NCBI GenBank assembly: GCA_018711005.1 | Contig: DVIT01000027.1 | Coordinates: forward strand, 1-64,000 | Length of the DNA: 64,000 nt | Direction of reading: 5' to 3' | From: Candidatus Scybalocola faecigallinarum | GTDB lineage: Bacteria; Bacillota; Clostridia; Lachnospirales; Lachnospiraceae | Part shown: in pieces, positions 26,877 through 36,976 of the stretch | Layout of the letters: each line of letters opens with the position of its first letter | How positions within the stretch are numbered: the first letter of the stretch is position 1 | Program-made: the position numbers and the translations under genes | Notes under the pieces: model-generated | What the model was told of the DNA's origin: nothing | What the model saw: the letters and a program-made list of their open reading frames with translations, nothing else | Database searches by the model: none

Positions 26877-28661
26877 ATGAAAAGTATTTTAAAAAAAGGC
26901 GCTGCTGTATTTGGAGCGCTGCTCATGGCGCTGACTTATCCCGGCAGCGTTTTTGGGGCCGAATCCCCCAGCGTGTATGTGGAAGGCTGCAGTGTAGAGG
27001 ACGGGTATCTAAAGATTTATACCAATGACAATATAAGCAGCCAGGAGCAGACCCTGTCTGCTGAAAATTTTACTATCACCCTGGGAGATACTGTCCTGCC
27101 CTGCAGTCAGGCAGTGCCTTTTTCAGATACAGGGGAAGGGGTGGCCTATGTTTTCCTGGTGGATGTTTCCGGATCTATCAGCAGCGACAGGCTGGAGCAG
27201 ATGAAGGAATATCTCAGACGGGTGACAGAGACCCTTAAGGATGAGGACCGGGTCTGCCTGATCACTTTAGGCAATGAGCTGGCGGTGGGAGACTTTATCA
27301 GCGGCAGGGATGCCATTACAGAGGAAATCAACGGCATTACAGGGCTGTACGATGATACGAACCTGTATTATGGCATTTCTCAGTCGCTCCAGATCCTTGA
27401 GACCAGCGCTCAGAGCCTGGAGAAAAAGGCGCTTTTAGTCTTGTCTGACGGGGAAGATGAGCAGGCGGCAGGCATCACCAGGGAGGAGGTCAGCGACCAG
27501 GTGGAGGCGGCGGGGATCCCTGTGTTTACCGCGGCTATGCTGGGGGAGGCGCCTTCCGCCACAGCCCAGGAATTTGCCAAGATCCTGGGAAGCTTTGCCC
27601 GGCTCTCCAGCGGGGGCATCCATACAGCCTTTGGCGTGGATGACATTTCCATGGAAGACAGCGCCGCCCGGATGGCGGAAAATATTAATGACAGCATGGT
27701 GCTGTATGGGGATATTTCCGGATATGACACATCATCGTCCCAGGCGTATCTGGAAGTGACCCTGGATCTGGGAGACGGGGGCAGCAGCTCGGACGGCCGG
27801 ACCATTTCCGGGCAGGATATGACCATGATCGCCCAGGCCAATGGGGACAGGGTTCAGGAAGACGCCCAGCCGGAAAGCGCGGAAAGCCAGGCCGGGGAAA
27901 CTTCTGAAAGCGCCGCCGGAGCGGAGACCGGGGACCAAAGGGGAGAGAGCAGCAGTGACAGTGAAGCTTTCGGGGAAACCGGAGGGGAAGCCGATTCTTC
28001 CGGCAATACCATCCTTGGGCTGGCGGTGTGGCAGCTGGCGGTCATCGGCGGGGTGATCGGAGTGATCATTGTGATCCTGATCCTGGTCATTGTGCTGAGC
28101 CGGAAGAAAAAACATAAAAATCATGAATACCCGGATGGTGGGCCGGTGGATGACGCGCCGGCAATGACTTCCATGGAAGAACCCTTATCCCCGGACGCCC
28201 CTATGGAAGACTTTCCTTCGGAAGAAATCATGGATAGGGACAGCCAGGATCCAACCGCTCCTGAAGCCGATGACCAGGGCCGGGATGGGGAGCCGGACAT
28301 GGATGAGTCTGATCGTGGCCAGGCTGTCAATCTGGGTCAGGCTGATGATCAGGCCCAGTCTCAGATCCAGGTCTATCTGACGAAGATCGGCATGTCGGAG
28401 GAAAAAACATATAAAATCATCGTAGGAAAAGAAGTAACTCTGGGGCGGCAGCCGGGACGGGCGGATTACGCTTTCCCGGAGGACGGCCATATGTCAGGGA
28501 TACACTGTGCCCTTGCATATTTTGATGATCGTCTCATCCTGTGGGACAAAGGCTCCATGAACGGCACCTATGTAAACGGTATCCCTATCACGGCGCCTTA
28601 CGCCCTCAACTGCGATGATATTATACATATTGGAAATACAGAATTTCGTATTCACTGGTAA
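26877..28661 (+). CDS. von Willebrand A ectodomain, membrane span, FHA domain
   Basis: 594 residues. Signal peptide 1-27 (GAAVFGALLMALTYPGSVFG). VWA domain about 85-285 with the MIDAS motif DVSGSIS near 97 and LLVLSDGEDEQ near 190, so it should bind a divalent metal and a protein ligand outside the cell. A Ser/Glu-rich linker, one membrane span (about 378-406), an acidic cytoplasmic linker and an FHA domain (about 515-594; TLGRQPGRADYAF, MSGIHCALAYF, GSMNGTYVNG) follow. It joins an extracellular adhesion-type domain to a phosphothreonine reader. ATG at 26877 has AGGAGG 9 nt upstream, directly after the PP2C stop codon. Confidence 0.87.
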   Translation: MKSILKKGAAVFGALLMALTYPGSVFGAESPSVYVEGCSVEDGYLKIYTNDNISSQEQTLSAENFTITLGDTVLPCSQAVPFSDTGEGVAYVFLVDVSGSISSDRLEQMKEYLRRVTETLKDEDRVCLITLGNELAVGDFISGRDAITEEINGITGLYDDTNLYYGISQSLQILETSAQSLEKKALLVLSDGEDEQAAGITREEVSDQVEAAGIPVFTAAMLGEAPSATAQEFAKILGSFARLSSGGIHTAFGVDDISMEDSAARMAENINDSMVLYGDISGYDTSSSQAYLEVTLDLGDGGSSSDGRTISGQDMTMIAQANGDRVQEDAQPESAESQAGETSESAAGAETGDQRGESSSDSEAFGETGGEADSSGNTILGLAVWQLAVIGGVIGVIIVILILVIVLSRKKKHKNHEYPDGGPVDDAPAMTSMEEPLSPDAPMEDFPSEEIMDRDSQDPTAPEADDQGRDGEPDMDESDRGQAVNLGQADDQAQSQIQVYLTKIGMSEEKTYKIIVGKEVTLGRQPGRADYAFPEDGHMSGIHCALAYFDDRLILWDKGSMNGTYVNGIPITAPYALNCDDIIHIGNTEFRIHW

Positions 28662-28684
28662 GATAAGATCCGGGAGGGAAGTCA

Positions 28685-31600
28685 ATGGAAATAAATCTTT
28701 GTTTTGGATGTATGGCACCAAAATCTCAGCCCGGCCCCTGTCCGGTGTGCGGCTTTGATGAGAATACATATGAGCCTTCCGCCCATCATCTGCCGCCGGG
28801 AATTATTCTGGCAGGAAAATACCTGGTGGGCCGCGTGCTGGGGGAGGGCGGTTTTGGGATCACCTATATTGCCTGGGATCTGAACCTGGAGCTTAAGGTG
28901 GCCATTAAAGAATATTACCCCAATGGGTATGTGACCCGGGATCACAGCCACAGTCATACATTGACCATGCTGACCGGTTTTTCCACAGATTTTTTTCAAA
29001 GGGGGCTGGAGAAATTTGTAGATGAAGCCCGCAGGCTTGGAAAGTTCTGGGGATTGCCCGGGATCGTGGCGGTTAAGGATTATTTTCAGGAAAATCATAC
29101 CGCTTACATCGTCATGGAATTTGCTGAGGGAAGGACGTTAAAGGCCATCCTTCAAAACACGCCGTTCGGACGGCTTCCGGCAGATCAGGTCCTGTCCATG
29201 ATGGAGCCGGTGATGGATTCTTTGGAGATCGTCCACAGATCCGGGCTGATCCACCGGGATATAAGTCCGGATAACCTGATGGTGGATGCGGACGGCCGTG
29301 TGAAGCTGATTGACTTTGGCGCTGCCCGGGATTTCATGGCTCAGGGGGAAAAAAGCCTTTCAGTCATGTTAAAGCCCGGCTATGCCCCGGAGGAGCAGTA
29401 CCGGAGCCGGGGCGTCCAGGGCCCCTGGACGGATGTATACGCTTTGTGCGCCACTATATACCGGGCCATTACCGGCATCGTGCCGGAGGAATCTTTGGAC
29501 CGTTTGGCAGAAGATGTGCTTGAGCGGCCATCCCAAATGGGGATTCCCATAGAACCATTTCAGGAAGAAGCCCTGATGAAGGGCCTGGCGATATTTCAGA
29601 GGGACCGCTACCAGAGCATAGGAGAGCTGAAAGGGGCCATGTACGGTTCCAAGACCAGCGGGGGCCCCGGAAGAACGGAGCAGCACAGCCCGCCGGAAAA
29701 TGAAAGGGCGCGGGAAAATACAGCCCAAAACAGCACCGCACCGAACACTATGGCGCAGAATAATACGGAGCAGAGCGTTATCACGCAAAACGCCTCGGCG
29801 CAGAACAATACGGGGCAAAGCGATACAACGCAGAACGCCCCGGAACAAACTGGCGCCGCTGGGAATGAAGATAACGGCTCTAAAAAGAAAAAGAAGGTTA
29901 TCAGGTTTGTTTTAGGCGGCGTTGGCGCAGCGACTGTCCTTATATGCGCTGTTTTTATCAGCTGGTATGTGATCGCCACCAGAAATGTTTCCTGGGCAGA
30001 TCCGAACATGGAACGGCTTATGCGCATGGCTCTGGAAAAGAGGGAGGATGAGAAGATCACCCGGTCTGAGCTGGAAAATATAGAAGTGATCCGGTTTAAC
30101 GGAAATGAAGTGTATATGTCTTATAGCGCGGATTATGATTCCGGCCGCCTGGAAGAGGGTGCGGATATAGGCATGAGTTACCGGGTTGCGTCTCTGGAGG
30201 ATCTGAGATATTTCCCCAACCTGGTCATTCTTCAAATGTCCGGGGTGTATGCAGGGGACGGCCGCGGGGACAGCCAACATCCGGAAGGGAGTCTGGAGGC
30301 CCTTGCAAAGCTTGAGAACCTTCAGTATCTGGATCTTTCCCGAAACCATATTGAGGATGTCAGTCTTTTATCAGAGCTTAGACTTTCCGGCTTAAATCTA
30401 TATGACAATGACATTACAGATGCTTCGGATCTGTGGGAAATGGACACTCTTGAAGATCTTGATCTTGGAATGAATCCATTATCCCATATTGATGGGATCT
30501 CGGACCTGGGACCGCTGGAATCGCTGAATCTGCAGGGAACGAATATATCAGATATGAGTGAATTGTCCCGCATGGAGAGCCTTTTGAGCCTGGATATAGG
30601 AAGTACACAGATTTCAGATTTTTCTCCCCTGATGGAAATGACTCAGCTTCAGGAGCTTGGACTGTCGGATATGAACCTGGGAGATGTGAGCGGACTGGGT
30701 GAGCTGACAGGACTGACAAAACTGGATCTGAGTGAAAATTATGTGGAGGATCTGAGTTTTTTGGCCGGATTGACGGAACTTGAATCTCTGGATCTTTATG
30801 ATAATTCTTTTACAGATATAAGCGTTTTGTCAGAACTGACCAATCTGAAGATCCTTGATATAAGCCTGAATGATGTTGCGGATATAAGCCCTGTATACAG
30901 CTTGTCACAGCTGGAGGATCTTGATATTTCCAGCCTGGACCTGACAACGGACATGGGCCTTGGTTCCCTGAGAGACCTTAAGAAACTTGACATTAGCTTT
31001 AACGACCTGACAGAGCTTGAGGACATTTCCGGACTGACAGGCCTGGAAAAACTGGATATATCCTGGAATGAGATTGAAAATATGGCAGCTTTGTCCGAAC
31101 TGACAGACTTAACGGAACTGAACATTGCTGTAAATCCGGTGTCAGATATTACATTTCTGGAGGATCTTACCTCTCTGGAAAACCTGGACATACATAGTAC
31201 GGCAGTGACGGACATCAGTTCTGTGGAGGGACTGGATCAGCTGACTCAGTTTAGCGGGGCATCCCTGGAAATTACAGATATTAGCCCTTTAAAGAATCTT
31301 GGCCAGCTTAAGCGTTTAGACCTGTGGAGCTGCGGACTGACAGATATTTCTGATCTGACAGGGCTGGATGCTTTGGAAGAACTGGATCTGTCGGACAACG
31401 CGATCTCTGATCTGGACGGTATCGACCGGCTGACCCGGCTGTCCTATCTGGATCTGGATGAAAATCAAATGACAGATATATCCGTTTTATCCGAGATGGA
31501 TACTTTGACCCACCTAAATCTCAGCCAGAATCCTCTGGACTTATCCGGCGGCTTCGATTCTTTTGATCTTCCAAACCTGGAATCTCTCTACTTGTCGGAG

Positions 31601-32065
31601 ACAGGAATATCCGGGATCAGCGGGCTGGCGGATATGATTTATTTAAGAGAATTATATCTGTATGATAATGAAATCAGTGATATAAGCGTATTGGAGAATA
31701 TGACAGATTTAGAGTATCTGGATCTTAGCGGCAATCAGATCAGCAGTATCCGTGCGCTGTCCGGTATGGACAAAATGGTTTCTTTGTATATCGATAACAA
31801 TGCGATTACGGATCTGAGTCCTCTGTCCGGCATGACCTGTCTCACGGATTTGTATTTTTCATATAATGATGTTTCGGATCTTACGCCGTTAAGGGAGCTT
31901 ACCAGCCTGACAGATATAGACTGTTCATATAATGCCATATCCGATCTGAGTCCATTGTCAGGTTTGTACCAGCTTGAGGATCTGGATATTTCAGGCAATG
32001 GCATTGCGGATGTATCCGCCCTGGAAGGAATTTCCGGGCTTGAGATCACCAATGAAGATGAATAA
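28685..32065 (+). CDS. transmembrane Ser/Thr kinase with long leucine-rich-repeat ectodomain
   Basis: 1126 residues. Zinc ribbon (Cys 6, 9, 19, 22), kinase about 42-330 (GEGGFG 53-58, lysine 75, HRDISPDN 190-197, DFG 210-212, GYAPEEQYRSRG). An Asn/Thr/Gln-rich linker (about 335-400) precedes one membrane span (about 407-430, after a KKKKK stop signal). A conserved membrane-proximal segment (WADPNMERLMRMAL) is followed by roughly 26 leucine-rich repeats of about 22 residues (about 520-1126; LEDLDLGMNPLSHIDGISDL), of the SDS22/internalin type. The kinase is inside and the repeats outside, suggesting direct protein sensing. GGGAGGG precedes the ATG. Largest member of the tandem kinase set. Confidence 0.9.
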   Translation: MEINLCFGCMAPKSQPGPCPVCGFDENTYEPSAHHLPPGIILAGKYLVGRVLGEGGFGITYIAWDLNLELKVAIKEYYPNGYVTRDHSHSHTLTMLTGFSTDFFQRGLEKFVDEARRLGKFWGLPGIVAVKDYFQENHTAYIVMEFAEGRTLKAILQNTPFGRLPADQVLSMMEPVMDSLEIVHRSGLIHRDISPDNLMVDADGRVKLIDFGAARDFMAQGEKSLSVMLKPGYAPEEQYRSRGVQGPWTDVYALCATIYRAITGIVPEESLDRLAEDVLERPSQMGIPIEPFQEEALMKGLAIFQRDRYQSIGELKGAMYGSKTSGGPGRTEQHSPPENERARENTAQNSTAPNTMAQNNTEQSVITQNASAQNNTGQSDTTQNAPEQTGAAGNEDNGSKKKKKVIRFVLGGVGAATVLICAVFISWYVIATRNVSWADPNMERLMRMALEKREDEKITRSELENIEVIRFNGNEVYMSYSADYDSGRLEEGADIGMSYRVASLEDLRYFPNLVILQMSGVYAGDGRGDSQHPEGSLEALAKLENLQYLDLSRNHIEDVSLLSELRLSGLNLYDNDITDASDLWEMDTLEDLDLGMNPLSHIDGISDLGPLESLNLQGTNISDMSELSRMESLLSLDIGSTQISDFSPLMEMTQLQELGLSDMNLGDVSGLGELTGLTKLDLSENYVEDLSFLAGLTELESLDLYDNSFTDISVLSELTNLKILDISLNDVADISPVYSLSQLEDLDISSLDLTTDMGLGSLRDLKKLDISFNDLTELEDISGLTGLEKLDISWNEIENMAALSELTDLTELNIAVNPVSDITFLEDLTSLENLDIHSTAVTDISSVEGLDQLTQFSGASLEITDISPLKNLGQLKRLDLWSCGLTDISDLTGLDALEELDLSDNAISDLDGIDRLTRLSYLDLDENQMTDISVLSEMDTLTHLNLSQNPLDLSGGFDSFDLPNLESLYLSETGISGISGLADMIYLRELYLYDNEISDISVLENMTDLEYLDLSGNQISSIRALSGMDKMVSLYIDNNAITDLSPLSGMTCLTDLYFSYNDVSDLTPLRELTSLTDIDCSYNAISDLSPLSGLYQLEDLDISGNGIADVSALEGISGLEITNEDE

Positions 32066-32137
32066 CAGTCCAACAGCATCAATGAACATGGGGGCGGCGC
32101 GGCTTAGCCGTGCTGCTCCTTGTATGGGAGGAATATG

Positions 32138-33949
32138 ATGGAAATCAATCTTTGTTATGGATGCATGAAAGAAAAAGCTCATGACGGTCCATGCCCTGAC
32201 TGCGGTTTTGACGAAAGCGTCTACACGCCGGCGTCCCATCATCTGATCCCGGGAACGATCCTGGCAGGAAAATATATTGTGGGAAAGGTCCTCGGGGAAG
32301 GGGGCTTTGGCATTACCTATGTGGGCTGGGATATTAATCTTCAGATGAAGGTGGCGATTAAGGAATATTATCCCAACGGCTTTGTGACACGAAATTCCAG
32401 CGTGGACAAGACAGTAACGGCGCTGACCGGACAGTACAGTGATTTTTTCTGGCGGGGCCTGGATAAGTTTGTGGATGAGGCCCGCCGTCTTGGAAAGTTC
32501 TGGGGACTTCCGGGAATCGTGTCTGTGAAGGACTATTTTCAGGAAAATAAGACCGGATATATTGTCATGGAGTTTGCCCAGGGGCAGACCCTGAAAAATA
32601 TTTTAAAGAATACCCCGGACGGCAGGCTGTCGGCGGATCAGGTGTTTGAAATGATGAAGCCGGTGATGAAATCCCTGGAAAAGGTCCATAAAGCAGGGCT
32701 GATCCACCGGGATATAAGTCCGGATAACCTGATGGTAGACCAGGAACCGGATGGAAGTCTGACAGTAAAATTGATCGATTTTGGGGCGGCCAGAGACTTT
32801 ATGGCAGAAGGAGAGCGGAGTCTGTCAGTGATGCTAAAGCCTGGCTACGCTCCGGAGGAGCAGTACCGGAGCCGGGGGCATCAGGGGCCATGGACGGATG
32901 TGTACGGGCTGTGCGCTACCATGTACCGGGCCATTACCGGGAAGGTGCCGGATGAATCTTTGGAACGTCTGGCAGAGGACATGTTGGAATCTCCGTCTCA
33001 GATGGGGATTTCCATGGCTCCCGGCCAGGAGGCGGCACTGATGAAGGGCATGGCAGTTTTTCAGAAGGATCGGTTTCAGAGCATGGAAGAGCTGGAGGCG
33101 GCGATGTATGTCGGCGCGGCAGGACCAGAGCGAAAAACGCAGCCAGAGCCGCAGCCGGAACCCGCACCAGATCCAGAGCCGCAGCCGGAACCAAAACCAG
33201 AGCCGGTACCGGGGCCTGAGCCTGCACCAAAACCTCAGCCGGAACCAACTCCTGCGTCTTACAAACAGGATACTGTGGCAGAGGATAGGGCTGAGACAGG
33301 GAAATCCAGCTGGGAGCAGGTGATTACCGGGAGAGGGTGGCTGATTTTTCTGGCAGCTTTTACCATAGGACAGGCAATCATACTGCTTATGTGCAGGACG
33401 CCAGGCTGGAGCGGGTCTGGATCTGCCGGATATAGGGAGGTACTAATGATTTGCAGTATCATTAGCGTTATTACCGCTTTTTTTGTATGGCGGAAAAATT
33501 ACCCTCCGGGAATACGTGAGGGCAGGGGAGCGTATACGGTCTTTATTTTATCCCAGGCAGCAATGATCGTATGTATAGTGACAATGTACATAAAAAGTTT
33601 AAAATATTATTCGGATGGGACGAGGCCTTACGATTCAATCTATTATTCGGCATTCCTGACGGTGATTTTTCAGGTTATCATATTTGGTATTTCATGGCTT
33701 TTAAATTTGTGTATGAATTTGATTTTAGAAAACAAAATTGAAGATCGATTAAAGCGTATATCGGACATTTCCTTCGGTTTGTGTCTGATATTGTATGGAA
33801 TTGTTGTCCTGGTTGTGTTGATAGCTTTCATCAGTCAGGATTTTGGCCTCTATTCCAATATTTATATCTGTGACGGAACGATCCAGGTTTTACTTCCTCT
33901 CACCGTATCTTTATGTTTGTCCCAATATGTGAGGATAAAAAGGTCATGA
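32138..33949 (+). CDS. transmembrane Ser/Thr kinase with polytopic membrane C-terminus
   Basis: About 603 residues. N-terminal zinc ribbon (MEINLCYGCM, CPDCGFD), kinase about 42-325 with GEGGFG, VAIKEYY, HRDISPDN, LIDFGAAR and APEEQY. A Pro/Glu repeat linker (PEPQPEPAPDPEPQPEP) leads to a C-terminal half with about six hydrophobic segments (for example WLIFLAAFTIGQAIILLMC, SFGLCLILYGIVVLVVLIAF) and no large outside domain. Here the signal may come from within the membrane, or the region may be a channel- or carrier-like module; no known transporter family is recognised. ATG at 32138 is set by the conserved MEINLCYGC start and GGGAGG 6 nt upstream. Near-identical DNA is shared with the kinase at 34868. 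Confidence 0.85.
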   Translation: MEINLCYGCMKEKAHDGPCPDCGFDESVYTPASHHLIPGTILAGKYIVGKVLGEGGFGITYVGWDINLQMKVAIKEYYPNGFVTRNSSVDKTVTALTGQYSDFFWRGLDKFVDEARRLGKFWGLPGIVSVKDYFQENKTGYIVMEFAQGQTLKNILKNTPDGRLSADQVFEMMKPVMKSLEKVHKAGLIHRDISPDNLMVDQEPDGSLTVKLIDFGAARDFMAEGERSLSVMLKPGYAPEEQYRSRGHQGPWTDVYGLCATMYRAITGKVPDESLERLAEDMLESPSQMGISMAPGQEAALMKGMAVFQKDRFQSMEELEAAMYVGAAGPERKTQPEPQPEPAPDPEPQPEPKPEPVPGPEPAPKPQPEPTPASYKQDTVAEDRAETGKSSWEQVITGRGWLIFLAAFTIGQAIILLMCRTPGWSGSGSAGYREVLMICSIISVITAFFVWRKNYPPGIREGRGAYTVFILSQAAMIVCIVTMYIKSLKYYSDGTRPYDSIYYSAFLTVIFQVIIFGISWLLNLCMNLILENKIEDRLKRISDISFGLCLILYGIVVLVVLIAFISQDFGLYSNIYICDGTIQVLLPLTVSLCLSQYVRIKRS

Positions 33950-34015
33950 AATTCTCCCGGGAGACACTGTACGCCGTCATAAATCACAGCAAGAAGGGGT
34001 GGAGGGAGATAGATC

Positions 34016-34864
34016 ATGGAAATTAATTTATGCTACAACTGTATGGCCCCCAAGGAGGGGGATGGCCCATGTCCCCGCTGCGGATTTGATGAAAGGACAT
34101 ACGAACCATCGCCCTATCATCTCCGTCCGGGAACGATCCTTGCCGGGAAATATTTGCTGGGCAGGGTCTTGAGTGAGGGAAATTCCGGTATAACTTATAT
34201 CAGCTGGGATTTAAATCGGTCAGAAAAAACGGCAGTAAGAGAGTTTTTTCCCTTGAGCATCACTGCGGGACGGGATTTGGATAACCGGCTGAATGTTACA
34301 GCTTTATATAATAAAGATGATGGGAAAAAATTTGAAGAAGGGAAAATCCGGTTTGCTAAAATCGCTTATATGCTGCAAAACATGAACTTGGCGGCTGGTA
34401 TTTTGCCGGTTCGGGAAGTTTTATACAGTAATCACACAATATATCGGGTCAGTGATTTTATTGAGGGATGGACATTGAGAGATTTATGTCGGCGGATGCC
34501 CCGGGAACGTATGGAGCCGGTGATGGTCTTTGGAGCGGTAAAGACGGTTTTGGATGCCCTTGGTAATGTTCATCGAAGAGGCATTCTCCATCTGAATATA
34601 AATATGGATGGGATTTTCGTTGATTTGTATGGTCGGGGATGGATTTTAAATCTTGATACAGGTGAACGATATATGCTGGATAAGTTTATATCAGTGCCGC
34701 CTTTGTCCATTCCAGAGGATGGCATAGAGATGTATCTGAAAAAAGGAGCAAAGGGACCGTGGACGGATATATATGCCTTATGCGCGGACTTGCCATTCAA
34801 GGGGAAAAACGGTGGCAATGTATTGAGGATTTTTACTGGGCGCTTTACAGATGAAGGGAGATAG
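34016..34864 (+). CDS. truncated Ser/Thr pseudokinase with zinc ribbon
   Basis: 282 residues. It starts like its neighbours (MEINLCYNCMAPKEGDGPC, CPRCGFDE, then TILAGKYLLGRVL), but key kinase residues are gone. The Gly loop reads SEGNSG, the VAIK lysine is arginine (TAVREFF), the HRD loop is replaced by LHLNINMDGI and DFG by LNLDTGE. The APEEQY segment is missing; the KGPWTDIYALCAD motif remains and the chain ends soon after, with no membrane span. It could be an allosteric partner of the active kinases or a decaying duplicate. An intact frame and ribosome-binding site (GGAGGGAGATAG) favour expression. The last bases repeat the leader in front of the next kinase. Confidence 0.75.
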   Translation: MEINLCYNCMAPKEGDGPCPRCGFDERTYEPSPYHLRPGTILAGKYLLGRVLSEGNSGITYISWDLNRSEKTAVREFFPLSITAGRDLDNRLNVTALYNKDDGKKFEEGKIRFAKIAYMLQNMNLAAGILPVREVLYSNHTIYRVSDFIEGWTLRDLCRRMPRERMEPVMVFGAVKTVLDALGNVHRRGILHLNINMDGIFVDLYGRGWILNLDTGERYMLDKFISVPPLSIPEDGIEMYLKKGAKGPWTDIYALCADLPFKGKNGGNVLRIFTGRFTDEGR

Positions 34865-34867
34865 ATC

Positions 34868-36976
34868 ATGGAAATTAATCTTTGCTATGGATGTATGGCC
34901 ACAAGGGAAGGGGACGGCCCATGTCCTCACTGCGGGTTTGATGAAAATACATACCAGCCCGCTCCTCACCACCTTCCCCCGGGAACCGTCCTTGCCGGAA
35001 AGTATCTGCTTGGCCGGGTCCTTGGGGAGGGCGGATTTGGGATCACTTATGTGGGCTGGGATCTGAACCTGGAAATGAAGATCGCCATAAAGGAATACTT
35101 TCCCAATGGTTTTGTCACCCGAAATTCAGGGTTTGATAAGACAGTAACCGTGCTGACTGGGCAGAAAGGGGATTTTTTTCAGCGGGGCCTGGATAAGTTT
35201 GTGGATGAGGCCCGTCGCCTGGGAAAGTTCTGGGGACTGCCGGGGATCGTGTCCGTAAAGGACTATTTTCAGGAAAATAAGACCGGATACATTGTCATGG
35301 AGTTTGCCCAGGGACAGACGTTAAAAAGTATTTTAAAAAACACCCCAGGCGGCAGGCTCCCGGCAGATCAGGTGTTTGAAATGATGAAACCGGTAATGAA
35401 ATCCCTGGAAAAGGTCCATAAGGCAGGGCTGATCCACCGGGATATAAGTCCGGATAACCTGATGGTAGACCAGGAAGCGGATGGAAGTCTGACGGTAAAA
35501 TTAATCGATTTTGGGGCGGCCAGAGACTTTATGGCAGAAGGAGAGCGGAGCTTGTCGGTAATGCTTAAGCCTGGTTACGCCCCGGAGGAACAGTACAGGA
35601 GCCGGGGAAAGCAGGGGCCATGGACGGATGTGTACGGGCTGTGTGCCACCATGTACCGGGCCATTACCGGGAAGGTGCCGGACGAATCTTTGGACCGTAT
35701 GGAAGAAGATCAGCTGGAGCGTCCTTCCCAGCTTGGCGTAACTATTGAAAGCTGGCAGGAAGACGCATTGATGAAAGGACTGGCAGTATTTCAGAAGAAC
35801 AGGTTTCAGAGCATGGAAGAACTGGAGGCGGCTATGTATGCCAGCGCGGCAGGACCAGAGCAAAAAACGCAGCCAGAGCCGCAGCCGGAACCAGAACCTG
35901 CGCCAGGACCGGAAACGATGAAGGAAAACTTGTCAGATGGTAAGACAAAGGAGGATGAACCGGAAGAGACTGCCGCAGAAGAATCTGTTTCGGAAGCTTC
36001 CCCTGTCAAAGAAAAGCATGAGCCCCAAAATTCAGAAAAATCGGAGGAAACAGATCATAGGCATCCAAAAACTGAAAACAAGTTAAAATGGATCGCTGCG
36101 GCAGCTGCTGCGGTAGTTTTGCTGTTTTTCGTGATTTATAGTTTTACAGGCGGAAACAGTGGGACAAAGGAGGATCAGATCGCGTTTCAAGAGGAAAGCA
36201 ATGAGACTGCTGATAATGGGAATGATCAGAGGCAGACCCGGACAAGTGAAACGGAAATGTGGGAAACGGCCGCTGCGCAGACTGAGACAGTGGAAACAGA
36301 GGAAATCCGACAGGAAGCTGAAAATGGAATTTCACAGGAAACAGAAGTCGCGCCGGAAACGGAAACAATCCAGGAAACTCAGCCGAGGGAAGCGGTCATA
36401 TGGTCGGATGCTCAAATGGAACGTTTGGTGCGGAAGGCCCTTGGACGGGCTGAAGGGGATATTTACACAGATGAGCTTGCGCAGATCCAGGTATTGCGCA
36501 TTAATGGAGATGCTATAGAGATGTATAAAAGTTCCAGTCTTGGAAGCGGCCCGCTTATTCCGGAAGCGAAAACAGCCGGAGACATACAAAGCCTTAGTGA
36601 TCTGGCGTATTTCCCGAACCTGGTTACTCTGGAAATCAGCGGTCATGGTATCAGTGATATAAGTATTATAGCAAATCTCACATCATTGACGACTTTAGAA
36701 CTGACTTATGACAATATTAGTGATATTTCACCATTGTCCGGTCTGACTTCTTTGACTTATCTAAGTTTGAGAATGAATCGTATAAGTGATGTCAGTCCCT
36801 TGTCCGGACTGACCAGTCTGGAGTATCTTGATTTTTACGGAAACAATGTGAGTGATATAAGCTCTCTGTCCGGTCTGACCGCCTTGAAGGAGCTTTATAT
36901 CGGAGCAAATAATGTGACGGATTTATCTGTTTTAGATAATTTCCCTGATTTGGAGCATATGTATAATGGAAATTAA
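34868..36976 (+). CDS. transmembrane Ser/Thr kinase with short leucine-rich-repeat ectodomain
   Basis: 702 residues. Zinc ribbon (LCYGCMATREGDG, CPHCGFDE), kinase about 42-325 (GEGGFG, IAIKEYF, HRDISPDN, LIDFGAAR, APEEQY). A Pro/Glu then acidic linker leads to one membrane span (near 400-420; WIAAAAAAVVLLFFVIYSF). Outside are a Glu/Thr-rich stretch, the same membrane-proximal motif as in the large LRR kinase (WSDAQMERLVRKAL), and about five leucine-rich repeats (LTSLTTLELTYDNISDISPL). Except for the few repeats it is a small copy of the gene at 28685. GGGAGATAG precedes the ATG, 3 bp after the pseudokinase stop. Its last 11 bp overlap the start of the next kinase. Confidence 0.88.
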   Translation: MEINLCYGCMATREGDGPCPHCGFDENTYQPAPHHLPPGTVLAGKYLLGRVLGEGGFGITYVGWDLNLEMKIAIKEYFPNGFVTRNSGFDKTVTVLTGQKGDFFQRGLDKFVDEARRLGKFWGLPGIVSVKDYFQENKTGYIVMEFAQGQTLKSILKNTPGGRLPADQVFEMMKPVMKSLEKVHKAGLIHRDISPDNLMVDQEADGSLTVKLIDFGAARDFMAEGERSLSVMLKPGYAPEEQYRSRGKQGPWTDVYGLCATMYRAITGKVPDESLDRMEEDQLERPSQLGVTIESWQEDALMKGLAVFQKNRFQSMEELEAAMYASAAGPEQKTQPEPQPEPEPAPGPETMKENLSDGKTKEDEPEETAAEESVSEASPVKEKHEPQNSEKSEETDHRHPKTENKLKWIAAAAAAVVLLFFVIYSFTGGNSGTKEDQIAFQEESNETADNGNDQRQTRTSETEMWETAAAQTETVETEEIRQEAENGISQETEVAPETETIQETQPREAVIWSDAQMERLVRKALGRAEGDIYTDELAQIQVLRINGDAIEMYKSSSLGSGPLIPEAKTAGDIQSLSDLAYFPNLVTLEISGHGISDISIIANLTSLTTLELTYDNISDISPLSGLTSLTYLSLRMNRISDVSPLSGLTSLEYLDFYGNNVSDISSLSGLTALKELYIGANNVTDLSVLDNFPDLEHMYNGN

